64,000 nucleotides of DNA from an uncultured Roseburia sp. (GCA_934292805.1 CAKQXQ010000006.1:1-64000), one strand, 5' to 3'. Shown: positions 26,341 to 36,269, numbered from the stretch's first letter. Numbers and translations: made by a program. Notes: generated from the letters alone by a model not told the origin.

Positions 26341-28209
26341 CTATTCTGATGCAAGACGTACCTGCTCGTTCTCCTTGATCGGCTTGGTTGTTGTCGTGAT
26401 CACATATTCATATCCTTCCAGTGCTCCTGTTACCGCTGACTTTGTATCGTCTGAAGTAATGACATCCACATCAACACGTCTTGCGTAGTAACGGTTTCCA
26501 AGCGGTGTACTCTTTGACTCGATGATCAGGATAAACTTACCATTCGAATCTTCGCGGATCGCACTTGTCGGAACAATATTATCATAGTTGGAGCTCTGCT
26601 GTCCGATCGATAATGTATAGTTATCTCCTACACCTACTTCTCCCTTCAGCTCGCAGATCACTATGTTATTTGCACGGTTCTGCGGATCTCTCCGGATGCT
26701 TGATACCACTGCGGAGATATCATTTCCATACCAGTTGTTCACAACCTCTGCTGTATCACCGACTTTGATCTTCTTCGCCTGGTTCTCAGTCACAGAGAAC
26801 TGTAAAATATATGCTTTATTTTCCGGCTGGATCGTCATCATAACATCATTTGCATTTACGGTTGTACCGGCTGTCACTGCAATATCCGTAACCGTTCCTG
26901 CGATTGGGGAAGTGATCTCTGTTCCGATAGATTTCTTCTCCTGCTTTGCAACTTCTTCCCTTGCTTCTTTTAATGTTTCGTATGCTGCACGGATAGAAAC
27001 TTCTCCGTTGATCTTATCGGTTACTTTCTTGGCATCATTTGTTGCATTGGTAAGTGCTGTTGTTGCATCTGTCAATGCAGCGGATGCGGTATTCAGCTGT
27101 GCCTGAAGATTGTTGGCTGCCTCTGTGTTATTTCCTGTAAGCTTCTTTACGGAAAGCTTGTAATTGGCGTTGTTTAAGGCAACCTTGGTGTTGTTGGCAT
27201 TTGTTTTTGCGGAATCATAATTACCCTGTACTTTGTTCAGGCTGTCCTGGTAAGTGTTAAGTGAAGACAGACTGTTGTCTTTCTGTCTTTTTGCTTTATT
27301 CATTGCTGACTCATAAGATGACTTCGTACTTTCTGCTGCGTCCATTGCGGATTTTGCAGCATCCATAGTATTCTTGGCATCTATCTTCTTCTGATCTGTG
27401 TCTGCCAAGCTCGATAAATCATTATAAGCTTTTTTGGCATCATTATATGCAGTCTTTTTCTTATCGTAAGCCGCTACTGCCTCATTATACACACTCACAG
27501 CCTCATTATAAGCTTCCTCTGCATTTGAATATGCTGTCGCTGCACTGTCATATGCTGTCTTTACCGGCGTATAATTTGCTTCTACATTAGCCAGATTATC
27601 CTGTGCATCACTGTTTCTTTTCTCAGCATCTAAAACTGCTTTCTCTTCCGCAGTTGTATCCTGTACAGAATTACCCAGTGCATCGATCTGTGCTTTGATC
27701 TTATCTACATTCGCCTGTGCTGCATCTACTGCTGCCTGTGCATCAGTTACACGCTGGTTTGCGGATGCGATCTGGTTCTGCTTGTCTGTCAGAGAAGAAC
27801 CTTTTCCATTTTCAATGCTCTGACGTTCTGCAACTGTGATCCCTGATGCAAGAACCGCTGTCTCGTATGCCGCCTGTGCATCATTCATGCTCTTCTTTGC
27901 TGCATCCAGTTCATCACTATCACTGTCTTCCAATGTAAAAAGAAGATCTCCGGCACTGACCTCTGCATTTTTCTTTACATTGACCGTTGCGATCTTTCTT
28001 GTCTGCTCAATTGTGACAGAATAGCTTTCACTCGCTTCCACACTTCCGCTTCCGCGTACCTTTGTTGTGATGGAACCGCTTGTCACCTGCTGTGTGCTTA
28101 CCTCAACCAGTGAATAATTCATGATCGTATTGGAAAAGAATGTAAGTACCAGCATAATCAGTAAAAATATAATCGTAATATTCTTAATCTTGTCTTTTCT
28201 GTTCGTCAT
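26341..28209 (-). CDS. HlyD/MacA-like membrane-fusion adaptor with long coiled coil
   Basis: A 622-residue membrane-anchored adaptor. One N-terminal helix (about 10-30) is followed by a lipoyl/barrel-sandwich half (I-A-T-V-N-V-K-K-N-A-E-V-S-A-G-D), then an unusually long coiled coil (about 100-410), the second lipoyl half (I-G-T-E-I-T-S-P-I-A-G-T-V) and a beta-barrel C-terminus. Residues 219-267 form seven consecutive heptads with tyrosine at the second position. Such adaptors connect membrane transporters to outer components or the wall. Its neighbours here are importer permeases and a MacB-like ectodomain rather than an exporter ATPase. Confidence 0.82.
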   Translation of the reverse strand: MTNRKDKIKNITIIFLLIMLVLTFFSNTIMNYSLVEVSTQQVTSGSITTKVRGSGSVEASESYSVTIEQTRKIATVNVKKNAEVSAGDLLFTLEDSDSDELDAAKKSMNDAQAAYETAVLASGITVAERQSIENGKGSSLTDKQNQIASANQRVTDAQAAVDAAQANVDKIKAQIDALGNSVQDTTAEEKAVLDAEKRNSDAQDNLANVEANYTPVKTAYDSAATAYSNAEEAYNEAVSVYNEAVAAYDKKKTAYNDAKKAYNDLSSLADTDQKKIDAKNTMDAAKSAMDAAESTKSSYESAMNKAKRQKDNSLSSLNTYQDSLNKVQGNYDSAKTNANNTKVALNNANYKLSVKKLTGNNTEAANNLQAQLNTASAALTDATTALTNATNDAKKVTDKINGEVSIRAAYETLKEAREEVAKQEKKSIGTEITSPIAGTVTDIAVTAGTTVNANDVMMTIQPENKAYILQFSVTENQAKKIKVGDTAEVVNNWYGNDISAVVSSIRRDPQNRANNIVICELKGEVGVGDNYTLSIGQQSSNYDNIVPTSAIREDSNGKFILIIESKSTPLGNRYYARRVDVDVITSDDTKSAVTGALEGYEYVITTTTKPIKENEQVRLASE

Positions 28210-28250
28210 TCCAGGAATCTCCTTCTTCTTTTTCCGTCATATTCGTTTTC

Positions 28251-29147
28251 TTATCCTTTGACACCACCCTGATATGCAATGCCTTCTACAAGCTGTTCTT
28301 CTCCGTAAAGGAAGATCAGAAGGCTTGGTATCATGTAGAAAGTAGCGACTGCAAATGCAAGTCCGACTTCCTGTGCGTTGATCTTGGACAAAAAAATCGA
28401 TAACGGATATTTGTCCGTGTCTGTAAAGAACAAAAGTGGCTGCTCTACCATATTCCAGTAATCCATAAATACAAGGATCGCACATGTTGTGATCACACCC
28501 TTGCAGATTGGAATACATACTTTCGTAAATACCTGGAACTCATTCGCCCCGTCGATTTCAGCTGCCTCGATCAAAGGAACCGGTATTCGCTTCATATATT
28601 TTGTGATCAGGTACACACTGAACGGTGAAAAAATACCCGGAAGCCAGATTGCCCAGTTGGTATTCAGCAGCTTCATCCAGTTTAATACCAGATAGTTTGG
28701 TACAAGAGTTACCTGATATGGCATCATCATTAAAATGACATATGCAAAAAATATAATTGCGGAAAGCTTTCCTCTTGTCCGCGTAAAACCATACGCCGCA
28801 AGGACAGCTACCACAAGCTGGAACACCACGATCGGCACTACTAAGATTAGGGAATTCCAGAACTTCAGAAGATAATCCGGACTCTTTAACAATACGGTTG
28901 CATACTGTGAAAAAGTTACCATATCCGGGATAAACTTCAGATTCACAGTCTGTGCGATATACTGCTTTCCACCGGTGCTTGTCTTCTGGAAAATCGAACC
29001 GTAATTGGAAGTGATCTCGGCTGCCGACATAAAAGAATTCGTGATCGTAAGTATGATCGGCATAAGGAAAATCAATGCTGTTACAACAGCGATCACAGTC
29101 AGGCATATCCGGATACATAATTTTTTGCGTTCTGACTTTTTCTTCAT
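28251..29147 (-). CDS. Carbohydrate ABC transporter permease, MalG/AraQ type
   Basis: A 298-residue inner-membrane permease with about six helices. The cytoplasmic EAA loop that docks the ATPase reads I-E-A-A-E-I-D-G-A-N-E-F-Q-V-F (near residues 190-204). It overlaps the other permease gene by 4 nt (ATGA), so the two are translationally coupled and probably form a heterodimer. The ATPase is not in the operon; Firmicute sugar importers often share an MsmX-type ATPase, which would have to be encoded outside this window. Confidence 0.9.
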   Translation of the reverse strand: MKKKSERKKLCIRICLTVIAVVTALIFLMPIILTITNSFMSAAEITSNYGSIFQKTSTGGKQYIAQTVNLKFIPDMVTFSQYATVLLKSPDYLLKFWNSLILVVPIVVFQLVVAVLAAYGFTRTRGKLSAIIFFAYVILMMMPYQVTLVPNYLVLNWMKLLNTNWAIWLPGIFSPFSVYLITKYMKRIPVPLIEAAEIDGANEFQVFTKVCIPICKGVITTCAILVFMDYWNMVEQPLLFFTDTDKYPLSIFLSKINAQEVGLAFAVATFYMIPSLLIFLYGEEQLVEGIAYQGGVKG

Positions 29148-30067
29148 TCTTCTTCCAGATCCTTTCCAAAATGATGTTCTACCAGAAACAGGATTCCCAT
29201 AATAACGATCATCACAAACGACATATAGATTGCCGCTGTTGACAGCTTCTGATAGTCTGCTGAAGCAAATGTATTATTCATATAATGCTGCAGCATATAA
29301 AGTGCTCCATATGGATATTCTCCGGTAAGAAGATAGATTTCACGGAATACTTTAAAGGAATTGATCATTGAGAGGATCGTCACAAACATAATGGTCGGAG
29401 ACAGATACCTAAGCTTAACATGCATAAGGATCTGCCAGCGGTTTGCCCCATCCAGTTCCGCTACTTCGATAATATCTTTTGGTATATTTCCCATTGCGGA
29501 CAGAAACAGGATCATATTGTATCCCAGATTCTTCCACAGGAACAAAAGAATGATCACAAAAAGTCCGGCAGATGACTTCAACCAGTCAATCTGTCCTCCT
29601 CCGAACTTCTGGATCGCCACATTAACGACTCCATTATAATCAAACAATACCTGCCAGATCAGCACAATGGATGCGGTCGGTACCATGAGAGGTGTCAAAA
29701 AGCAGCTTCTTAACTGGCTTCTCATCGGAATTCCCGAATCCAGTAAAAATGCAAGTACCATTCCAAGGATCACTGCCAAAGGCACCGCTACGATCGAGAA
29801 AAACAAAGTATTCCAGACTGCTGTCCGGAATGCAACGTTCTGGATCACATTGATATAATTGGTCAGTCCGACGAATCTCTTTGCGATCGGATTATTGACA
29901 AAAGAAAAATAGATCACTACAAGAAACGGGAGTACAAAGAAAACCAGTACTCCCAATATGCTTGGTGTCAGGAAAGCTCCTGACACCAGCCTGTGATTCC
30001 ATAACACTTTATGATGTTTTTTATTTTTACTGTTTTTGTTAGAATCATTCTTTTTATTTTGTTTCAC
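29144..30067 (-). CDS. Carbohydrate ABC transporter permease, MalF/AraP type
   Basis: A 307-residue permease with a basic, lysine/asparagine-rich N-terminal tail, about six helices and the EAA loop I-E-V-A-E-L-D-G-A-N-R-W. The start appears to be GTG at 30067, overlapping the stop of the solute-binding protein gene by 14 nt, with AGGT upstream. The pair of permeases and the binding protein make a CUT1-type sugar importer core. Confidence 0.9.
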   Translation of the reverse strand: MKQNKKNDSNKNSKNKKHHKVLWNHRLVSGAFLTPSILGVLVFFVLPFLVVIYFSFVNNPIAKRFVGLTNYINVIQNVAFRTAVWNTLFFSIVAVPLAVILGMVLAFLLDSGIPMRSQLRSCFLTPLMVPTASIVLIWQVLFDYNGVVNVAIQKFGGGQIDWLKSSAGLFVIILLFLWKNLGYNMILFLSAMGNIPKDIIEVAELDGANRWQILMHVKLRYLSPTIMFVTILSMINSFKVFREIYLLTGEYPYGALYMLQHYMNNTFASADYQKLSTAAIYMSFVMIVIMGILFLVEHHFGKDLEEE

Positions 30068-32462
30068 TTAAATATACCTGCATTCGACTCTGAATAATCT
30101 TCGCAACTTCTTCTGCGGATTTCTGTCCCGAGAAATATGCTGCTGCTTCTTCATTGATAATATTGGTAACTTCTTCTGATGCTGCTCCGTAAACGGCTGT
30201 TGTATTCTCAACAAGGTTCTTCACCTGATCCACATCTTCCTGCGTTGCAGCCTTGACCTCTATTTCCATGCTGCCATAACCATAAATACTTGTATCCTCT
30301 TTTTCCTTCATGGCCTTCTGACAGAACTTCTCAAATTCATCCTTTCTTACAGAGAATCCCCAGGAGTAACTGTTATCATCACTCTTCTTCGGTAAATAGA
30401 AGGTTCTTAAGAGCTGCCATGCACCATCTATATCTTTACAGTTGTTAGAGATTCCGATAATGTTGTTAAAGCTTAATAATGCTCCGTTCTCGCCTGCGGA
30501 ATTCGGGTATCCGATAAAGGTCGTATCTCCGCCAAACATCGCACGGTAAACCTGCATCTGCTCAAAATCTGACAGATAGAAAGTATCTAAAAGCTGTTTT
30601 CCCTGGCTGAGCAATACAGAAATGTCTTCCTCATCTTCTGACCATTCATAGCTGTCCGGGAACATTGCTGCGAATTTCAGTACATCGATAAATTCCTGGC
30701 TGTCAAAGCTGCATGTTGTCTCTTCCAGATTAATAAAATCTCTGTATCCAAGGCTCATTAACATGGAAAGTGCATCAGACTTGGTCATGCCTTTTAATAA
30801 TGTCGTGCCCTCCGGTTTGGATTCCATGAGTGCTTTTACCTGATCGATCGTCCAGCCTGGTGTTGTTCCGACATCTTCTGCTTTTCCGATCAGTGTCTGA
30901 ATATAAAATACGGTTGGCAGGCATACAAGCTTTCCGTCATACTCACATGCGGTCATGACATTGGACATAAAATCGTCTCTGGAAAGATCCGCATCGTTGT
31001 CGATCAGACTATAGAGATCCGCATTCAGTCCCTTTGCCGCAAAGTTCATCGCCTCTGCGTAACTATTAAATACAACCAGATCATATCCGGTATCTGAGGT
31101 GATCGCTGTTGTAAAATTGTTCACTGCATCTTCGTACTCTACGTCACCATCTCCAAAAGCTTTGATCGTAACATGATACTTATCCTGGCTCTTGTTAAAA
31201 TCGATCACAGTCTGCTCTATATCAGAGTCTGACCAGAGTGTTGCCATTGTAAGATTTATTGTATCTGCCACTTCACTGGCATCAACTTCTTTGATCAGTG
31301 CGATCTCCGCATTGCTGTTGCCGGATCTCCAGTTCTGGATGTAGGCAGCAATTCTTCCGTCAGATAAAACACTGTATGCATTCACACTGGAGCTTGAAAT
31401 ATTGCAGTCCATCCAGCTGAAATAAAGGTCCTTTTGCTTGCTGTCGATATTATACTTGTAAATGCTTGTATTCTCTGTGAGCAGGATATTCTTCTCATCC
31501 AAAGGAGTCACACTGTCACTAGGGATGCTGATCTTCTGATCTGTTACCATCTTCATGGCATCTGCATCAACCGGTGTCATCTCGCATCCATTATCGCCCC
31601 AGCCTGTTGCATAAACTTTTCCATCTTTCAGTGTCACCATGGAATTCGTATAATTATCCGTCTTGATCTTACCTTTCAGATTACCTTCCGGATCAAAAAC
31701 CATGATAAAATACTCATCCTTGGTTCCATCCTGTGACCAGTAATTGGCAGCAGCGTAAATATTGCCATTCTTATCCGCTGCCATTCCGTTCACACCCATG
31801 GAATCAGACTGATCGTCTTTTGGCATCTCGTTACAGAAAACCTGATTGCCGGATTCGTCCATCTTCATGATCTGGCCTGTCTGGATCTGCGGTGCGTTCT
31901 GTGCAATGAGGAATGCACTGTAATCGACATTTCCGTCTTCATCCGTAAACTGGCTGGCATAATATTCATCCCAGTCCTTCTGTGCCATCTCTTCTTCATA
32001 TCCCCATGTATCTGTCATATACGCTAAGACATCATCCAGTGTTGCATTCGAGTAATCCTCTGTCACACTGGACTCATCTACTTCTGACTTGTAAATGAAA
32101 AGATAAATATTACCATCCTCTGAAATTGTAAAATCGGAAATGTAACTGCTTCCACCCATCCCATCATTCTGCTTAATTGCATAAAGCTCCATGCTGTCAC
32201 CAGATACCAGATTATAAGAATACATCGTACACTTCGTATAATCTTCACTGTAAGCTGTATAATACATCATGTCCCCATTAAACTTGATGGTGCTTACCTG
32301 CTCATTGAAGCTGTCCGGCAGATCGGACAGATATTCTGCTTTAAAGTATCGCTGATCTTTATTCACGGAAGCACTGCCGCCCCCACCACACGCTGTAAGT
32401 CCTGCAGCCATGGATGCCACAAGTGATACCGCGATCGCTTTTTTCCATACACTATATCTCAT
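30054..32462 (-). CDS. Solute-binding lipoprotein with N-terminal propeller-like half
   Basis: An 802-residue lipoprotein, about twice the usual length. The signal peptide ends in the lipobox L-T-A-C near residue 25. Residues about 40-395 contain repeated strand-like units of the form D-G-N-I-Y (S-E-D-G-N-I-Y, D-K-N-G-N-I-Y, L-K-D-G-K-V-Y, S-D-G-R-I-A), as expected for a beta-propeller. From about 400 to the end it resembles family 1 extracellular solute-binding proteins. The ATG at 32462 follows GGAGGAAGAG. It is the first gene of the five-gene unit ending at 25239. The ligand is unknown; a CUT1-type glycan ligand is likely from the permeases. Confidence 0.82.
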   Translation of the reverse strand: MRYSVWKKAIAVSLVASMAAGLTACGGGGSASVNKDQRYFKAEYLSDLPDSFNEQVSTIKFNGDMMYYTAYSEDYTKCTMYSYNLVSGDSMELYAIKQNDGMGGSSYISDFTISEDGNIYLFIYKSEVDESSVTEDYSNATLDDVLAYMTDTWGYEEEMAQKDWDEYYASQFTDEDGNVDYSAFLIAQNAPQIQTGQIMKMDESGNQVFCNEMPKDDQSDSMGVNGMAADKNGNIYAAANYWSQDGTKDEYFIMVFDPEGNLKGKIKTDNYTNSMVTLKDGKVYATGWGDNGCEMTPVDADAMKMVTDQKISIPSDSVTPLDEKNILLTENTSIYKYNIDSKQKDLYFSWMDCNISSSSVNAYSVLSDGRIAAYIQNWRSGNSNAEIALIKEVDASEVADTINLTMATLWSDSDIEQTVIDFNKSQDKYHVTIKAFGDGDVEYEDAVNNFTTAITSDTGYDLVVFNSYAEAMNFAAKGLNADLYSLIDNDADLSRDDFMSNVMTACEYDGKLVCLPTVFYIQTLIGKAEDVGTTPGWTIDQVKALMESKPEGTTLLKGMTKSDALSMLMSLGYRDFINLEETTCSFDSQEFIDVLKFAAMFPDSYEWSEDEEDISVLLSQGKQLLDTFYLSDFEQMQVYRAMFGGDTTFIGYPNSAGENGALLSFNNIIGISNNCKDIDGAWQLLRTFYLPKKSDDNSYSWGFSVRKDEFEKFCQKAMKEKEDTSIYGYGSMEIEVKAATQEDVDQVKNLVENTTAVYGAASEEVTNIINEEAAAYFSGQKSAEEVAKIIQSRMQVYLSETK

Positions 32463-32566
32463 AGCTCTTCCTCCTAATTCTCTTATAAATTAAGCATATA
32501 GAAATCTCTCCATAATTACAAGAAACAAAAGTTTATGAAATTCTTAATTTTCTTTAAATGTCTGCA

Positions 32567-34480
32567 CTACTGCAGGTTCTCCAGCTCATCCATCCAGATC
32601 CTTGAGCTTGCATCGGACGGCATACGGAGATCTCCCCTTGGAGAAACCGCAACACTTCCGACTTTTGGTCCATCCGGCAGACAGGAGCGCTTGAACTGCT
32701 GAGTGAAAAATCTGCGGTAAAATGTTTTCAGCCATTTTAAAATGGTTGCATCATCATAAGATCCCGCAAAAGCAATCTTCGCCAGACGATAGATCTTTGC
32801 CGGTGAATATCCGAGTCTTAACATATGATACAGATAAAAATCATGCAGTTCATAAGGGCCTACAAGATCTTCTGTTTTCTGTGCGATCTTGCCATCCTCC
32901 GGTGGTAAAAGCTCCGGTGATACCGGTGTATCAAGCACATCCAAAAGCACCTTTTCCAGTTTCCCGTCCCCACAGGTATCCGCATAAAACTGTACCAGAT
33001 GACGCACCAGTGTCTTTGGCACGGATGCATTCACAGCATACATGGACATATGGTCTCCGTTATAAGTTGCCCATCCGAGTGCCAGTTCGGAAAGATCTCC
33101 TGTTCCGATCACCATTCCACCGCTCTTATTGGCAATATCCATAAGGATCTGGGTACGTTCTCTCGCCTGGCCGTTCTCATATGTGACATCATGTACCTTC
33201 GGATCATGTCCGATATCCCGAAAATGGATATTTACCGCATCCTTAATACTTACCTCCATAAAATCAGCACCGAGACATTTTATCATGCTCACTGCATTGT
33301 CATACGTACGGTCTGTTGTTCCGAATCCAGGCATTGTCACTGCTTTAATATTCTTATGATCCATTCCAAGAATGTCAAATGCTTTTACTGTCACAAGCAA
33401 GGCCAGTGTAGAATCCAGTCCTCCGGAAATACCGATGACCGCTGACTTACAGTGTGTATGTTCCAGACGTTTTTTAAGTCCCATCGCCTGGATCATTAAG
33501 ATCTCCTCACATCTGCGGTCACGATCTGCTTTACTTCCCGGAACGAACGGCATTGGATCAATGTATCTTGTAAGTTTGGTCTCTTCTATCTTTAAAGAGA
33601 AACCGATCTCCCTATAGCCATCCTCTGCCGTTTCAAAGGTTGTCATTCTGCGGCGTTCCGCATTTAATTTTAAAATATCGATCTCTGAAAAAATGCTTTC
33701 ATTCTGAAAACGTTCTGACTGTGCCAGAAGCCTTCCGTTCTCAGCGATCATATTGTGTGCAGAATAAACCACATCCTGTGTGGATTCTCCGTCTCCTGCA
33801 CTTGCATATACATATCCGCATAACAGTCTGGCTGACTGCCCTTTCACCAATTCTCTCCGGTAACTATCCTTTCCGGTAGTCTCATCCGACGCAGACAGAT
33901 TCACGATCACATTCGCTCCGTTTAATGCATGTCTGATTGCCGGCGGTTCCGGTGTCCACAAATCTTCGCACAGCTCCACACCGATTTTTAATTCCGGCAT
34001 CGTATCACATACAAAAAGCAACTTCTTTCCCATTGGAGCTGTCAGATCCTTATCCAGTCTGACCGTCACGGCTTCATCCATTCCTCTTGTAAAATGTCTC
34101 GCCTCATAAAATTCGTTGTAATTCGGCAGATAGGTTTTTGGCACAAAACCAAGCACTTTTCCGTTATTTAACGCTGCTGCAACATTGTAAAGCTTACCAT
34201 TGTACTCGAGTGGAAGTCCCACGAATACAATACAGTCCAGTGCAAATGTAAATGCCGCGATCTCAAGCAGTGACTGCTTTGCCTCGTGCAGCATCTTCTC
34301 CTGCAAAAACAGATCACTGCATGTATAACCGGTAATTGCCAGTTCCGGCAGCACAATAATCTTTGCACCGCATTCTTCTGCTTTTCTGATCTCTTCACAG
34401 ATCAGTTTTGTATTTTCTCTGGTATCCGCAACTACGATCTTCGGTGTGACTGCGGCAACTTTCACAAATCCCTGTCTCAC
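32567..34480 (-). CDS. nadE: Glutamine-dependent NAD+ synthetase
   Basis: A two-domain enzyme of 637 residues that makes NAD+ from deamido-NAD+, ATP and glutamine. The N-terminal nitrilase-like glutaminase domain (about 1-270) carries the catalytic cysteine in V-E-L-C-E-D-L-W. The C-terminal synthetase domain has the pyrophosphatase loop S-G-G-L-D-S-T-L-A-L. The start is GTG at 34480, overlapping the hslO stop as GTGA, with AAGGAG upstream, so translation is coupled to hslO. It shares the NAD route with pncB at 6562-7770. Confidence 0.95.
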   Translation of the reverse strand: MRQGFVKVAAVTPKIVVADTRENTKLICEEIRKAEECGAKIIVLPELAITGYTCSDLFLQEKMLHEAKQSLLEIAAFTFALDCIVFVGLPLEYNGKLYNVAAALNNGKVLGFVPKTYLPNYNEFYEARHFTRGMDEAVTVRLDKDLTAPMGKKLLFVCDTMPELKIGVELCEDLWTPEPPAIRHALNGANVIVNLSASDETTGKDSYRRELVKGQSARLLCGYVYASAGDGESTQDVVYSAHNMIAENGRLLAQSERFQNESIFSEIDILKLNAERRRMTTFETAEDGYREIGFSLKIEETKLTRYIDPMPFVPGSKADRDRRCEEILMIQAMGLKKRLEHTHCKSAVIGISGGLDSTLALLVTVKAFDILGMDHKNIKAVTMPGFGTTDRTYDNAVSMIKCLGADFMEVSIKDAVNIHFRDIGHDPKVHDVTYENGQARERTQILMDIANKSGGMVIGTGDLSELALGWATYNGDHMSMYAVNASVPKTLVRHLVQFYADTCGDGKLEKVLLDVLDTPVSPELLPPEDGKIAQKTEDLVGPYELHDFYLYHMLRLGYSPAKIYRLAKIAFAGSYDDATILKWLKTFYRRFFTQQFKRSCLPDGPKVGSVAVSPRGDLRMPSDASSRIWMDELENLQ

Positions 34481-35349
34481 TGTTTTCTCATCTCCTTCAG
34501 TTCATCTACATCAAAATGATATGACTTGTTGCAAAACTGACATTTTACTTCTATGGATTCTCCGTCTTTGATAATGTCATCGAGGTCTTTCCTGCTTAAT
34601 GTTGCGATTGCTCTTGCCACACGTTCTTTGGAGCAGTCACACTGGAAGGATGCCGACATCGTATCTGTAATCTCGAGTCCCATATCTCCTAAAATAATCT
34701 CAAGGATCTGCTCCGGCGTATTTCCTGCTTCTAACATTTCTGTTACAGAAGCGATCTCACCGATCTTCTTCTCAAGTGCATCCACAACCTCATCCGGTGT
34801 AAATGGCATCAGCTGGATAATGAAGCCGCCGGCCTGTTTTACAGAACCGTCCACATCCACTAACACACCAAGTCCTACTGCTGACGGTACCTGTTCAGAT
34901 GTAGCAAAATAATAGGTCAGATCCTCTGCGATCTCACCGGTCTGCAATGCGATCTGTCCCACATATGGTTCCTTTAACCCCATATCCTTGATCACGCTCA
35001 TGACACCAAGTCCCAATGCTCCGCCGACATCTAATTTGCCGAGGGCATTCGGAGGAAGATCTACCTGTGCAACTTTTGGAAAACCTTTGACATGTCCCAT
35101 GGAATCCGCCGTCACAGTAAGTCCCTGTGCCGGTCCCTGGCACTGCACCTGCAAAGTCAGAAGATCCTTCTCGCCCTTCATCATCGTTCCCATCATCGCT
35201 GCTCCTGAAAGCATTCTTCCAAGCGCTGCTGTGATCACCGGGCTGGTGTTATGATCTTCTCTTGCTGTCTCTACCATATTTCTTGATGTGATCGCAAACG
35301 CCCGGATCGAGCTGTCTGCTGCTGTTGCTCTTACAATATAATCGTTCAT
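34477..35349 (-). CDS. hslO: Redox-regulated chaperone Hsp33
   Basis: A 290-residue holdase chaperone activated by oxidative unfolding. The C-terminal zinc site is intact: Q-C-D-C-S near residue 238 and C-Q-F-C-N near 271, giving the C-x-C and C-x-x-C pairs that form disulfides on oxidation. The ATG at 35349 has AGGAGA upstream; an in-frame TTG at 35367 is less likely. It is followed by nadE with a 4-nt overlap and preceded by a methyltransferase gene 33 nt upstream. Confidence 0.95.
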   Translation of the reverse strand: MNDYIVRATAADSSIRAFAITSRNMVETAREDHNTSPVITAALGRMLSGAAMMGTMMKGEKDLLTLQVQCQGPAQGLTVTADSMGHVKGFPKVAQVDLPPNALGKLDVGGALGLGVMSVIKDMGLKEPYVGQIALQTGEIAEDLTYYFATSEQVPSAVGLGVLVDVDGSVKQAGGFIIQLMPFTPDEVVDALEKKIGEIASVTEMLEAGNTPEQILEIILGDMGLEITDTMSASFQCDCSKERVARAIATLSRKDLDDIIKDGESIEVKCQFCNKSYHFDVDELKEMRKQ

Positions 35350-35382
35350 TTCTTTTCTCCTGTTCAAACTCGCTGATTTTTT

Positions 35383-36153
35383 CTATTCTTTGCGTGCGAT
35401 AATATACATTCTCTCGCTGTCCCTGTTGACCGGTTCCCTTGTAAACGCATCATAAGCTGTTACAAACTTAAGGCCCGCTTCCTCAATCAGACGTTTTACC
35501 GTGTCAAGCTCATAGGCTCTCTGGTAATGTGTCTCCTCATATTTGCGGAAAAGACCGTTTTCTTCCCGGATAAACAGTGTCAGCTCATATTCATTGACCA
35601 TTTCATCCTCGTAAAAATAATTATCCCAGATGAAGCTTCCCTCTTCGCGGTTCTCTGCGATCGTTGTCTCACCGATCATATCCCGGTACTTGTGAAGCGT
35701 GTTCATATCAAAAATGAAAATTCCACCGGTCTGCAAATATTCTTTTACCCGAAGAAAAACCTCCTTCAGATCCTCTTCTTCCAAAATATAATTCATGGAA
35801 TCACAAATGCTTACCATTGCATTCACTTCTCCGGAAAGTTCCAGTTCTCTCATATCCTGAAGCAGATACCAGATGTCATCTCTCTCCTCATCTTCCTGGA
35901 TCTCTCTTGCGATCTCTAACATCTCTGCGGCATTGTCCACACCGATCATGTCATATCCTGCATCTGATAAAAGTCTTGTGATCTTGCCGGTACCGCATCC
36001 GAGATCTGCAACCAGACCATCTTCGATTCCGTATTCCTTTAAAAGACCGATCAGATACCTGCTCCATTCTTCATAAGGGACATTATCCATGAACATATCA
36101 TATACCTGTGCAAAACTGCTGTATGCTTCCAAATTTTTCTCCTTATAAATCAT
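35383..36153 (-). CDS. Class I SAM-dependent methyltransferase
   Basis: A 256-residue cytoplasmic methyltransferase. Motif I is V-A-D-L-G-C-G-T-G-K-I (about residues 45-55), followed by the acidic loop I-G-V-D-N-A and a motif II-like region with C-D-S-M-N-Y. The substrate is unknown; small-molecule or tRNA methyltransferases of this shape are common. It is the first gene of the methyltransferase-hslO-nadE run. No strong ribosome site was seen, so the start is less certain than the identity. Confidence 0.85.
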   Translation of the reverse strand: MIYKEKNLEAYSSFAQVYDMFMDNVPYEEWSRYLIGLLKEYGIEDGLVADLGCGTGKITRLLSDAGYDMIGVDNAAEMLEIAREIQEDEERDDIWYLLQDMRELELSGEVNAMVSICDSMNYILEEEDLKEVFLRVKEYLQTGGIFIFDMNTLHKYRDMIGETTIAENREEGSFIWDNYFYEDEMVNEYELTLFIREENGLFRKYEETHYQRAYELDTVKRLIEEAGLKFVTAYDAFTREPVNRDSERMYIIARKE

Positions 36154-36240
36154 TACAATCGTGCTGTAATTTACTGATTTCCTTTATTTTATCTATAACA
36201 TAGTAACAATTTTTGTCTGTAAAAGCAAGGGCGGGACGAC

Positions 36241-36269
36241 TTGATTATTTTCCCTGAAACCTTTATACT
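36241..36269 (+). promoter_or_regulatory. Promoter of the membrane protein at 36336
   Basis: A -35 TTGATT (36241-36246) and a -10 TATACT (36264-36269) are separated by exactly 17 bp and lie 66 bp upstream of the start codon. Confidence 0.6.

Noticed and set aside
27106..28024. Plus-strand open frames opposite the adaptor gene
   Set aside because: They are antisense by-products of the alanine-rich coiled coil, whose reverse complement lacks stops. They have no ribosome sites.
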